Source: Desulfobacteraceae bacterium
Lineage (GTDB): Bacteria > Desulfobacterota > Desulfobacteria > Desulfobacterales > UBA5852
NCBI GenBank assembly: GCA_014237395.1
Contig: JABZFP010000008.1
Coordinates: 58,151 to 122,150 of the forward strand
Length of the DNA stretch: 64,000 nucleotides
Direction: 5' to 3'
Positions 17,147 through 24,676 of the stretch are shown in pieces (within the stretch, counting starts at the first letter, position 1; each line of letters opens with the position of its first letter). The notes beneath the pieces were generated by a model. The model was not told where the DNA came from and ran no database searches. It was given only the letters and a program-made list of their open reading frames with translations. The position numbers and the translations under genes were made by a program.

Positions 17147-18265
17147 ATGAATCGAGACCCCTTCATGGCATTACCTGATCAGGCCCGCGAACGCCGTATT
17201 CTCCTCGGACTGGCCCACGAGTGGGAACTCGCCTGCAGCCAGCTGGCCCCGGCCTATCGCGCCCGCATGCAAAAGCCCTCCTTCCGCCTGGCGGACACCA
17301 CCCGGCTATTGGGACAATGGTCCCCGGCGCGGCGCGAAATCAGCCTGAGCCGGCACCTGGCCGAAAACCACCCCTGGGACGAAATCCGGGAAGTTTTACG
17401 GCATGAAACCGCCCACCAATTGGCCGATGCCATGCCGGGCGCGGACAACCAGCCGCCTCATGGCCCCGCTTTTCAGCAGGCCTGTCTGATGCTGCGGGCC
17501 GATCCTTCTTCCACCACGTCCCGCCGCCCGTTGCGCACGCGCCTGAAACAGCACGAAGCCCACGGTCACGGTGGTATTCAAAGTCGCATCCACAAACTCC
17601 TTTCTCTGGCCCAGAGCCCCAACCGCCACGAAGCGGAAGCCGCCATGCTCAAGGCCCACGATCTGATGACCCGTCACCACCTGGATGCCCTGCAGCTCAA
17701 ACAGCGCGATTTTGTCAGCCTGTTTCTGGGCCAACCGGCATTGCGGCATTTCCGCGAAGCCTATGTCCTGGCCAACCTGTTGCAGGACTTTTACTTCGTT
17801 CAGGGCATCTGGGTTTCGGCCTTTGTGGTGGCCAAGGGAAAACCGGGACGGGTTCTGGAAATTTCCGGCACCATCGCCAATGTCCAGCACGCCGCCTATG
17901 TCTTCGATTTTATCCGGCGCTTTACCGAACGCGAATGGACGTCCTATTGCCGGGGCCGGCGTCTGAAGCGTTTTCAGCAAACCGATTTCGCCATTGGTAT
18001 TCTGGAGGGGTTTCGCAGCAAGCTGCAGACGGCGGTCGCAAACACGACATCACCGGACATACGCGCCCTGGTCACGGCGGACGATCCCCAGTTGAGCCGC
18101 TATCTGCGTCACCGTCACCCCCATACCCAAACCATCCAGCGCGGTGGCAGCCGCCAGGATCCCTCCGTCTATCAGGACGGTTGCGCCCTTGGCCGCGACC
18201 TCGTCATTGCGCGGGGGATTCACCAGACCGGAAACACGTCCCGCCGACGACTGCCGCCGTCCTGA
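17147..18265 (+). CDS. SprT-like zinc-site protein with DUF2786 domain
   Basis: A 372-residue protein with two parts. Residues about 20-110 are SprT-like with a zinc-protease motif HETAHQLAD (HExxH) followed by HGPAFQQAC, the third ligand region. Residues about 140-280 match DUF2786: IHKLLSLAQSPNRHEAEAAMLKAHDLMTRHHLD is its hallmark, followed by FYFVQGIWVSAF. Proteins of this joint layout occur scattered in bacteria without known function; a metalloprotease role is inferred from HExxH. The C-terminal 60 residues are basic and poorly structured. Start may be ATG 17147 or ATG 17165. Confidence 0.75.
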   Translation: MNRDPFMALPDQARERRILLGLAHEWELACSQLAPAYRARMQKPSFRLADTTRLLGQWSPARREISLSRHLAENHPWDEIREVLRHETAHQLADAMPGADNQPPHGPAFQQACLMLRADPSSTTSRRPLRTRLKQHEAHGHGGIQSRIHKLLSLAQSPNRHEAEAAMLKAHDLMTRHHLDALQLKQRDFVSLFLGQPALRHFREAYVLANLLQDFYFVQGIWVSAFVVAKGKPGRVLEISGTIANVQHAAYVFDFIRRFTEREWTSYCRGRRLKRFQQTDFAIGILEGFRSKLQTAVANTTSPDIRALVTADDPQLSRYLRHRHPHTQTIQRGGSRQDPSVYQDGCALGRDLVIARGIHQTGNTSRRRLPPS

Positions 18266-18359
18266 GCAACAGCGCGGCCGTCAGGCCGGCCGGGGTTCCT
18301 CGGGCTTTTCAAGTCGACGGTCTCTTGCTATAAAACGATCGATCGTCCTTTAATGCGTT

Positions 18360-19619
18360 TTGCCCTCGATAGGAAAGACTGTGACCGCTGTTCGAAAACC
18401 AGTCTGGAAACAAATCGGCTACGGATTTGGGATCTGTCTGCTGATTCTGTTGGGAATCGCCCAGTTTTTCAAAAAAGACCTGATGCGCCTCAAATTCGTC
18501 CTCACGATTTCCGAGCCCTCGGCGATTGTGGAAAACTTTAGGAGCATGACCCGTGTTTTTGATCATCGGACGGTGCGCCGAAACGGACCAACCTATCGGA
18601 TCCCCTACCAGAAAAAGAGCCTTCCCGAGACCTACACCTATGCGGGAAGACGTCATAACCTGACGCAGTGGATCACGAAGACCACCACCACCGGCATGAT
18701 CGTCATCTATGATGGAAAAATCGCTTTCGAACGATACTTCCACGGCAATCACGCCAAAACACCTTGGATTTCCTGGTCGCTGAGTCATCCCATCGTCTCG
18801 GCCCTCGTGGGCTTTGCCATGGAAGAAGGCTTGATTCGCAGTGTTTCCGACCTGGTGACCGACTATGTTCCTGCACTCAAGGGCACCGGGTATGACGGCG
18901 TCACCTTGACGGATGTTCTGCAAATGACCTCAGGGGTCGCCTTTGATGAGAATACAGGAAATTTTTTTTCCGACATCAACCGGCTGAGGCGATCCCTGGC
19001 CCTGGGCGCGACCATGGACGATGTCGTTGCGGCACGCGACCGAGACCGGCCACCGGGAACCCAAAACCACATCACGGGCATCGACACGCAAGTGCTGGCC
19101 ATGGTACTGCGGGAAGCCACCGGCCGGACCCTGACGGCATACATGGAGGAGAAATTGTGGTCCCGTATCGGGGTTGAAGCGGATGCCTACTGGCTTGTCG
19201 ACGGCAGCGGAATGGAGTTGGCCTTCTGCGGACTCAACGCGCTTCTCCGGGATTATGCCCGTTTCGGACTTCTGTATTTAAATGATGGCAAAAATTTCAG
19301 GGCGCAACAGATCATCCCGGCCCATTGGATCAGGGCTTCGGTAACGCCTGACCGCCCCCGGCACATGCCGGGCGCCGGCCATCCGGCATCATCGCCTCCC
19401 CATGGATACGGCTACCAGTGGTGGCTCCCGGAGCCCGCCGACGGGCCATACTGTGCTGTCGGCGAATACGGTCAATTCCTTTATATCCATCCCCGCTGCC
19501 GCGTCGTGGTTGTCAAAACCGCGGCCGATACCACCCCTTACCATCCTGAAAATGACGGCGTACACGAATCTCTGGCGGTATGCCGCGCCATTGCCGCCCA
19601 TGTGAGCCGGACCCCCTGA
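18360..19619 (+). CDS. Serine beta-lactamase-like protein lacking key catalytic residues
   Basis: A 419-residue protein with one N-terminal membrane anchor (about 19-37) and a class C beta-lactamase/penicillin-binding-like domain from about 95. Fold landmarks are intact: MIVIYDGKIAFERY, SALVGFAMEEGLI, TDVLQMTSGVAFDE, GLNALLRDYARFGLLYLNDG, GYGYQWWLPEP and GEYGQFLYIHP. But the SxxK motif reads Ser140-Leu-Ser-His143, so the general-base lysine is His, and the second motif, usually YxS or YxN before DTQVL, reads NHITGI. The protein may be a pseudoenzyme or use a changed mechanism. The frame is intact, so this is not a simple pseudogene. Confidence 0.82.
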   Translation: MPSIGKTVTAVRKPVWKQIGYGFGICLLILLGIAQFFKKDLMRLKFVLTISEPSAIVENFRSMTRVFDHRTVRRNGPTYRIPYQKKSLPETYTYAGRRHNLTQWITKTTTTGMIVIYDGKIAFERYFHGNHAKTPWISWSLSHPIVSALVGFAMEEGLIRSVSDLVTDYVPALKGTGYDGVTLTDVLQMTSGVAFDENTGNFFSDINRLRRSLALGATMDDVVAARDRDRPPGTQNHITGIDTQVLAMVLREATGRTLTAYMEEKLWSRIGVEADAYWLVDGSGMELAFCGLNALLRDYARFGLLYLNDGKNFRAQQIIPAHWIRASVTPDRPRHMPGAGHPASSPPHGYGYQWWLPEPADGPYCAVGEYGQFLYIHPRCRVVVVKTAADTTPYHPENDGVHESLAVCRAIAAHVSRTP

Positions 19620-19902
19620 TCGGATATCCGCCCTCCCTCCAAAACAGCCTGCGATGTTGCCGCGCCATGGCGCATGGCATCTTCCCAATTGTCTCCTAAC
19701 CATATCAACGCCGTCTCCGAAGAGGTTACACGTGGACCGGAAACCGACGTTCCTTGTCGAAACAATATTTTACAACCTATTGTTTTTAAACTTATTTATT
19801 AGATTTGCACGCCGGTTTCCGCCTAAGGCACGCCAATTGCTATTTACCTCCCCAAACGCAACCACCAGCGAACTCAGAATACAGACAAAAAGGGGGTATA
19901 AA

Positions 19903-20664
19903 ATGGATCTTGGCTTTTTAGGCGAAATTCACCTCAACGCACAATTCTTTTCAGCCGTACTGAGTATCGTCATCATCGACCTGGTGCTGGCCGGCGACAA
20001 CGCCGTGGTCATCGCCATGGCCGTTAAAAAACTCACCGGTCGGCAGCGCACGTGGGGCATTGCCATGGGGGCCGGCGGGGCCGTCCTGGTCCGCGTCGTC
20101 TGCACCTTCTTCGTGGCCAAACTGCTGACCATCTCTTTTGTCAAATTGCTCGGGGGAGCCGTCATTCTCTGGATCGCGGTCAAGCTATTGGTTGACGGTG
20201 CTGAAGAGGAGAGTGTCAGGGAAGCCGGTAACCTCCGGCAGGCCGTGTGGATCATCATCGTGGCGGACATGAGCATGGGCATCGACAACATGCTGGCCGT
20301 CGGTGGTGCGTCCCACGGCAATTTTTTTCTGCTCATGTTCGGTCTGATCCTGAGCATCCCTTTTGTGGTCTTTATGAGCTCCCTGCTGGCCAAGCTCATG
20401 GACCGCTTCCCCATCATTCTCTATATCGGCTCCGGCATCCTGGGAAAGGTGGGCGGCGAAATGATGATCACCGACCCGGTGGTCCACAACTTGCTGCACC
20501 CCTCCCAAGCGGTCGAATACACCGTCATGATCGTCTTTACCATCGGTGTCATCGCTCTGGGCAAATGGATCCTGATCCGGCGCCGGCAAACCGCCGTGGC
20601 GCCGGCCGCAGCGATGACCTTGGCCACGCCCCAGGGAGCCCCGGTCGCCAGCGACCGGCCATGA
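19903..20664 (+). CDS. TerC-family membrane protein (YjbE type)
   Basis: A 253-residue integral membrane protein with about seven helices. Two acidic motifs, IIDLVLAGDNAVVIAMAV near 25 and IIVADMSMGIDNMLAVGG near 120, are the inverted-repeat metal-site motifs of TerC (PF03741). Members export Mn2+ or assist metal loading of exported proteins; which applies is not shown. I start at ATG 19903 behind AGGGGGT, since the long upstream frame to 19654 runs through non-coding, AT-rich DNA. I found no convincing yybP-ykoY riboswitch upstream. An intrinsic terminator follows. Confidence 0.9.
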   Translation: MDLGFLGEIHLNAQFFSAVLSIVIIDLVLAGDNAVVIAMAVKKLTGRQRTWGIAMGAGGAVLVRVVCTFFVAKLLTISFVKLLGGAVILWIAVKLLVDGAEEESVREAGNLRQAVWIIIVADMSMGIDNMLAVGGASHGNFFLLMFGLILSIPFVVFMSSLLAKLMDRFPIILYIGSGILGKVGGEMMITDPVVHNLLHPSQAVEYTVMIVFTIGVIALGKWILIRRRQTAVAPAAAMTLATPQGAPVASDRP

Positions 20665-20728
20665 TAACACCGTAACCGAATCCTCCCGGGATGCACAGAA
20701 GCTGATGGGCTTCTGTCATCCTCCTCAC

Positions 20729-20775
20729 AGAACCCGCCCGACCAGCCGCCCCCTGGAAGGACGGGTTCTTTCTTT
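20729..20775 (+). terminator. Terminator after TerC gene
   Basis: AGAACCCG (20729-20736) pairs with CGGGTTCT (20762-20769), with a 25-nt loop, followed by TTCTTTC. It closes the TerC transcript. Confidence 0.65.
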
Positions 20776-20916
20776 CATACCATCATGCCTTCCTCAGTGA
20801 TCATCCCCTGTCAAGAGATCGAACCGCCGCGCATCACCAATGCGAATGCCGTCGAAAAACACCCGTTTCTTAAATGTTCGGTCCCATGTCCTCAAATCAA
20901 AGACACCATTTCAAGG

Positions 20917-20941
20917 CATTGTCCACTGGCAGTGTTCAATG
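20917..20941 (+). promoter_or_regulatory. Dyad-symmetric upstream element of TauE gene 1
   Basis: The pattern CATTG-N2-CACTG-N-CAGTG-N2-CAATG is a perfect dyad in all 20 fixed positions. It lies 113 bp upstream of the sigma54-like promoter at 21030, the usual place for an enhancer of an NtrC-type activator. A related element occurs at 22532-22556 with almost the same spacing. The rest of 20776-21192 has no gene. Confidence 0.6.
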
Positions 20942-21029
20942 GCGAAAGCCCCATGGTGAAACCGTAAGGGGCAAGTTCAATATCGATAAATATTTTAGGA
21001 AGTTAAAAAATATTAAGTCTCGGGCCCAC

Positions 21030-21046
21030 TTGGCATAACGCTTGTA
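21030..21046 (+). promoter_or_regulatory. Sigma54-like promoter of TauE gene 1
   Basis: TTGGCATAACGCTTGTA has GG at -24 and TTG at -12 in the right spacing; the -12 dinucleotide is GT in place of GC. It lies 147 bases before the first TauE/SafE start. Confidence 0.6.
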
Positions 21047-21192
21047 ATGACTGGACTCGGAGAAACAATTCCTGCTGGAACCTGCCCCATCTTCCGGCGC
21101 AATGAGGAGAAGAAATAAATGCGGCGCCATACGTCATGATCGACGCATCAACGCTTCACCCAACATTCGAATCGACATAAAAGGAGGCACAG

Positions 21193-22251
21193 ATGGGAAA
21201 TTCTACCGGAGAAAAAGTCGCAGGGAAAATCGCAGGGTGGGAAGTCGCCCGAGATCTGGAAGGCAACAAGAAAACCATATTGGAGCGCATGATCCCGGAG
21301 TGGAACCACATTAAGGCGGCCGGCGGCGGCATCGCCGTCTTTGCCGTGCTCTTTTTCGTGGGCATCTGGCTGGCCGGCAACCCCTTCGAGGCCACCGTGC
21401 GCCTGCCGTCCAAGTACGTGGTGGACCACGGGCTCATGGGCAACGAGTGGTCCATCGTCTGGAGCGTGGTGCTGATCGCGGCCTTTTTCGAATTCATGGA
21501 CGCCTCGGCCGGCATGGGCTTCGGCACGGCCCTGACCCCGCTGCTGCTCGTTGTCGGCTTCGATCCCAAGCAGATCGTGCCCGTGGTCATGATCCAGCAA
21601 GGGGCGGCCGGTCTGGTGGGTGCTTTCCTGCATCGGGAGTTCGAAAACGTGGAGTGGAAGTTCTCCCCCATGAGCGAGACGGTCAAGCTCTGGCTGATCA
21701 TCGCCGGCACCGGCGTGCTGTTCAATATCACAGCCATCGTCGGGGTCTACAAGATCTTTCATGTCGGTAAAATCTGGATCAAGCTCTACGTTGCATTACT
21801 GCTGCTGATGATGGGCGCGGTCTCGCTGTTCCAGGCCAAAAAGGACCGTCCCTATAAACCCAAGCGGATGGTGCTGTGGGCGGCCCTGGCCGGTTTCAAC
21901 AAGGGTGTGGGCGGCGGCGGCTACGGGCCGGTGGTCACGATCGGCGGGCTGCTGGCCGGCGTGCCAGTCAAGAGCATGCTGGCGGTAACGGCCATCAGCG
22001 AGGGCACCGTGAGCACCATCGCGGTGCTGGTCTGGGTCGCCATGCTGGGCAGCGGTGTGCAGATCGACTACATCCTGTTGCCCAGTTTTATGATCGCAAC
22101 CATGTTCTCGGCCGTGGCAGCCCCCTACATGACCCGCATTTTTCCTGAAAAACTATGGAAGATCGTGGTGCCGGCCTACTGCCTGGTGCTGACGGCGTAC
22201 GCCTTCTACAAGATCATTCCGGACGTGATGAAGAAATTGGCCGGCAGCTGA
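21193..22251 (+). CDS. TauE/SafE-family anion exporter, paralogue 1
   Basis: A 352-residue membrane protein of the TauE/SafE family (PF01925), which exports sulfite, sulfoacetate and related anions. The N-terminal 40 residues are cytosolic (ending MIPEWNHIKA). Eight or more hydrophobic segments follow; repeated family motifs are FEFMDASAGMGFGTALTPLLL near 100 and AGFNKGVGGGGYGPVVTIGGLLAGV near 235. It starts behind AAAGGAGGCACAG. The next gene is a close paralogue, and both have matching sigma54-type regulatory regions. In sulfate reducers such carriers are proposed for sulfite or sulfonate traffic; the substrate here is inferred. Confidence 0.88.
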   Translation: MGNSTGEKVAGKIAGWEVARDLEGNKKTILERMIPEWNHIKAAGGGIAVFAVLFFVGIWLAGNPFEATVRLPSKYVVDHGLMGNEWSIVWSVVLIAAFFEFMDASAGMGFGTALTPLLLVVGFDPKQIVPVVMIQQGAAGLVGAFLHREFENVEWKFSPMSETVKLWLIIAGTGVLFNITAIVGVYKIFHVGKIWIKLYVALLLLMMGAVSLFQAKKDRPYKPKRMVLWAALAGFNKGVGGGGYGPVVTIGGLLAGVPVKSMLAVTAISEGTVSTIAVLVWVAMLGSGVQIDYILLPSFMIATMFSAVAAPYMTRIFPEKLWKIVVPAYCLVLTAYAFYKIIPDVMKKLAGS

Positions 22252-22309
22252 TGCCGGCAACTTTAAACCCGGGCCGGCATGGCAGGCTCGCGTTTAACGG
22301 CTTAAGCAA

Positions 22310-22343
22310 GGGCCAACCCCGTTGATGGTCACGGGGTTGGCCC
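22310..22343 (+). terminator. Strong hairpin after TauE gene 1
   Basis: A perfect 13-bp stem (22310-22322 with 22331-22343; GGGCCAACCCCGT arm) and an 8-nt loop, 58 bases after the stop. ACCCCTC follows, so there is no T-tract. Confidence 0.55.
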
Positions 22344-22487
22344 ACCCCTCTGAAATCGAGCAGCCTGGTTGGTCTCCCTCCCGTTAGGCAAGACGTCTTC
22401 GCCGCCGGATCCGTTCGCCACCGATGTTTTCCTATGGTGCCCCCCAAACCACACCTGCTTGCGGTGTCCTGCCCGCCGCGATGCTGA

Positions 22488-22507
22488 AGACATACGTTTG
22501 TATGTCT
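22488..22507 (+). repeat. Inverted repeat in the TauE gene 2 upstream region
   Basis: AGACATAC-GTTT-GTATGTCT is a perfect 8-bp inverted repeat with a 4-nt centre, 25 bases before the dyad element. It may be a protein-binding site. The remainder of the 22252-22800 gap shows no gene. Confidence 0.45.
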
Positions 22508-22531
22508 ACGCCGGAAAGACACCGCGGCATA

Positions 22532-22556
22532 AATTGTCTACTCACAGTGTCCATCC
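22532..22556 (+). promoter_or_regulatory. Upstream element of TauE gene 2, related to the one at 20917
   Basis: Aligned to the element at 20917-20941, this site keeps ATTGTC, ACT, CAGTGT and CA at the same positions. It starts 111 bp before the sigma54-like promoter at 22643, against 113 bp for the first copy. An AAAGACACC word also precedes both sites by 9-10 bases. Confidence 0.5.
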
Positions 22557-22642
22557 CCGGGCGAACGCTTGTCGGCCTCTTACCCATGAAAATTTTTTAA
22601 TATTATAATCAGATAGTTACATCACTATCATCTTTGTTTTCT

Positions 22643-22659
22643 TTGGCATGGCAATTGTA
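22643..22659 (+). promoter_or_regulatory. Sigma54-like promoter of TauE gene 2
   Basis: TTGGCATGGCAATTGTA has the same TTGGCAT-N6-TTGTA form as the promoter of paralogue 1. It lies 142 bases before the second TauE/SafE start, and the DNA just upstream is AT-rich. Confidence 0.6.
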
Positions 22660-22800
22660 AAGCAAGAAACGCAAAGGCGTTGTTTTGACGCCAATGACCA
22701 CGCCCTTCTATCGAAAAGGAGAAAAACGAAACACGACATTGGAAAGCCCCCCATAACCCGTTAACGATTCACCCGATAGTTACAACATAAGGAGCGCACC

Positions 22801-23847
22801 ATGGAAAATATCAAACAAGAAAAACTCACCGGATGGGAGGTGGCCAAGAATCTTGAGGCCACCAAAAAAACGATTTGGGAACGTCTGGTTCCAGACGCCG
22901 GCCACCTCAAGGCCATGGGTTCGGGCGTCGTTGTATTTTTCATTCTCTTCCTGGTAGGCATCTGGCTGGCTGGCAACCCCTTCGAGGCCACCGTGCGTAT
23001 GCCCTCCAAGTATATAGTGGACCACGGCCTTATGGGCAATCAGTGGTCCATCGTCTGGAGCGTGGTGCTGATCGCAGCCTTTTTCGAATTTATGGACGCC
23101 TCGGCCGGCATGGGCTTCGGCACGGCCCTGACCCCGCTGCTGCTGATGGTGGGGTTTGACCCCAAGCAGATCGTACCTGTCGTCATGATCCAGCAGGGGG
23201 CGGCCGGTCTGGTGGGAGCCTTCCTCCACCGGGAGTTCGAGAACGTGGAGTGGAAATTCTCCCCCATGAGCGAGACGGTCAAACTCTGGCTGATCATCGC
23301 CGGCACCGGCGTGCTCTTCAACGTGGTGGCCGTGGTGGGCGTCTACAAGATATTCGAGGTCGGCAAGGTCTGGATCAAACTCTATGTCGCGCTCCTGTTG
23401 CTCATGATGGGCTTGGTCTCGCTTATTCAGGCCAGGAAGGAGCGCCCCTATAAACCCGGCAAAATGGTCCTGTGGGCGGCTCTGGCCGGCTTCAACAAGG
23501 GCGTGGGCGGCGGCGGCTACGGTCCCGTGGTCACCATCGGCGGGCTGATGGCCGGCGTACCGGTCAAAAGCATGATGGCGGTGACGGCCATCAGCGAAGG
23601 CACGGTAAGCACCTTGTCGGTCGTCACGTGGTTGGCCCTGCTGGGCAGCGGCGTGACCATCGATTACGTCCTGCTGCCCAGCTTCATGCTGGCCACCATG
23701 TTCTCAGCCGTGGCGGCCCCCTATATGACCCGCGTGTTCCCGGAAAAAATGTGGAAGTTCGTGGTGCCGACCTATTGCCTGGCGCTGACGGCCTATGCTT
23801 TCTACAAGATCATTCCGGACGTGATGAAAAAACTGGCCGGCAGCTGA
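22801..23847 (+). CDS. TauE/SafE-family anion exporter, paralogue 2
   Basis: A 348-residue paralogue of the gene upstream; by eye well over 80% of residues are the same, and long stretches of DNA are nearly identical. Differences cluster in the first 35 residues and around KVWIKL...LVSLIQARKERPYKPGK. The family motifs FEFMDASAGMGFG and GVGGGGYGPVVTIGG are unchanged. Start ATG follows AAGGAGCGCACC. Both the coding region and the regulatory region seem to stem from one duplication. A change in expression rather than substrate may explain keeping both; that is inference. Confidence 0.88.
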   Translation: MENIKQEKLTGWEVAKNLEATKKTIWERLVPDAGHLKAMGSGVVVFFILFLVGIWLAGNPFEATVRMPSKYIVDHGLMGNQWSIVWSVVLIAAFFEFMDASAGMGFGTALTPLLLMVGFDPKQIVPVVMIQQGAAGLVGAFLHREFENVEWKFSPMSETVKLWLIIAGTGVLFNVVAVVGVYKIFEVGKVWIKLYVALLLLMMGLVSLIQARKERPYKPGKMVLWAALAGFNKGVGGGGYGPVVTIGGLMAGVPVKSMMAVTAISEGTVSTLSVVTWLALLGSGVTIDYVLLPSFMLATMFSAVAAPYMTRVFPEKMWKFVVPTYCLALTAYAFYKIIPDVMKKLAGS

Positions 23848-23863
23848 TGATGCCGAAGTCCAC

Positions 23864-23896
23864 GCCATGCTCCCGGGTCAGGTCCGGGAGCATGGC
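23864..23896 (+). terminator. Strong hairpin after TauE gene 2
   Basis: A perfect 13-bp stem (GCCATGCTCCCGG with CCGGGAGCATGGC) with a 7-nt loop, 16 bases after the stop codon and 41 before the next start. No T-tract follows, so partial read-through into the next gene is plausible. Confidence 0.55.
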
Positions 23897-23937
23897 CGAA
23901 AATCCAATCCAACACGACGATTGAAAAAGGACAGAAG

Positions 23938-24471
23938 ATGAACGCCGAACAAATCAACCCGACAATGAGTAGGCCCATCCATCCGCCGCAGCGCGGATTC
24001 GCCCGCAGCCGCCTGTATAACTTCGGTCTGACCATGGTCATCATGGGGGCCAGTTTTGTCCTTTACTATATGGGACTCTTCGGCACGGTGGACGGCCCCC
24101 TGACCCCGGCCAACATGGGCAAAGCCCTCTCGGGTCTTGGCGTAACCCAGCGGCATGTGATCATCATGCTGCTTTCGCTCCTGATCGGCGCCGTTTCGTG
24201 GAATTGGCTCTTCAACCTGACCAGCGCCATGATCGGTGCCCGCATGACCTGCACGGCTGCCGGTAAAGATGGCAATGAATACTGCGGCCTTCCGGCCAAA
24301 CGCATTCGTCGCGTGTCCAGGCGCTCCGGACGAGAGGTGATAACCTATGTCTGCGACGACGGTCACCGCCGTTCCGAAGCCCATTTTCATCCCCTTAAAA
24401 AAGGGGCGGTAAGCAACACGGTCTGGATGGCCTGTCTGGCCTTTGTCATCATCGCCTTTTGCGGCGTCTAA
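23938..24471 (+). CDS. Three-helix membrane protein with Cys/His-rich loop
   Basis: A 177-residue protein with hydrophobic segments near residues 27-48, 79-105 and 160-176. Between helices 2 and 3 lies a polar loop with Cys and His residues: TCTAAGKDGNEYCG, then YVCDDGHRRSEAHFH. These could bind a metal or be redox active. I do not recognise the family. Start ATG 23938 follows AAAGGACAGAAG. It sits between the TauE genes and the sensor kinase, so it may be an accessory to the exporters or an input for the kinase. Confidence 0.7.
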   Translation: MNAEQINPTMSRPIHPPQRGFARSRLYNFGLTMVIMGASFVLYYMGLFGTVDGPLTPANMGKALSGLGVTQRHVIIMLLSLLIGAVSWNWLFNLTSAMIGARMTCTAAGKDGNEYCGLPAKRIRRVSRRSGREVITYVCDDGHRRSEAHFHPLKKGAVSNTVWMACLAFVIIAFCGV

Positions 24472-24492
24472 ACACAGCGAGACCCCTGCCGG

Positions 24493-24529
24493 AATTCAGG
24501 CCGACGGCCATCCGCCATCGGCCTGAATT
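24493..24529 (+). terminator. Hairpin after the three-helix membrane protein gene
   Basis: A perfect 12-bp stem (AATTCAGGCCGA with TCGGCCTGAATT) with a 13-nt loop, 22 bases after the stop. Only TTACACC follows. It separates the exporter block from the kinase gene. Confidence 0.55.
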
Positions 24530-24646
24530 TACACCCTGTAAAAAAAACTGACAGGCAGGCGGAACAAAAGCTGTCACAGTGTGCCCGCCCCCGCAGCAAA
24601 CCGCCTGTTTTCTCGTGACACCCCTGTAGGTCCCTTCATGTTTCGC

Positions 24647-24663
24647 ATGGCACACGATTTGCT
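24647..24663 (+). promoter_or_regulatory. Sigma54-like promoter ahead of the first sensor kinase
   Basis: ATGGCACACGATTTGCT is close to the TGGCAC-N5-TTGC consensus, with GG and GC 12 bp apart. The predicted start near 24674 is only about three bases before the kinase ATG at 24677, so the mRNA would be nearly leaderless, or the match is by chance. Confidence 0.5.
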
Positions 24664-24676
24664 GGCGTAACGCCTC

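Noticed and set aside
19620..19902. Manganese (yybP-ykoY) riboswitch before the TerC gene
   Set aside because: TerC genes often have one, but I cannot find the conserved loops or a switching hairpin; only AT-rich DNA is seen.
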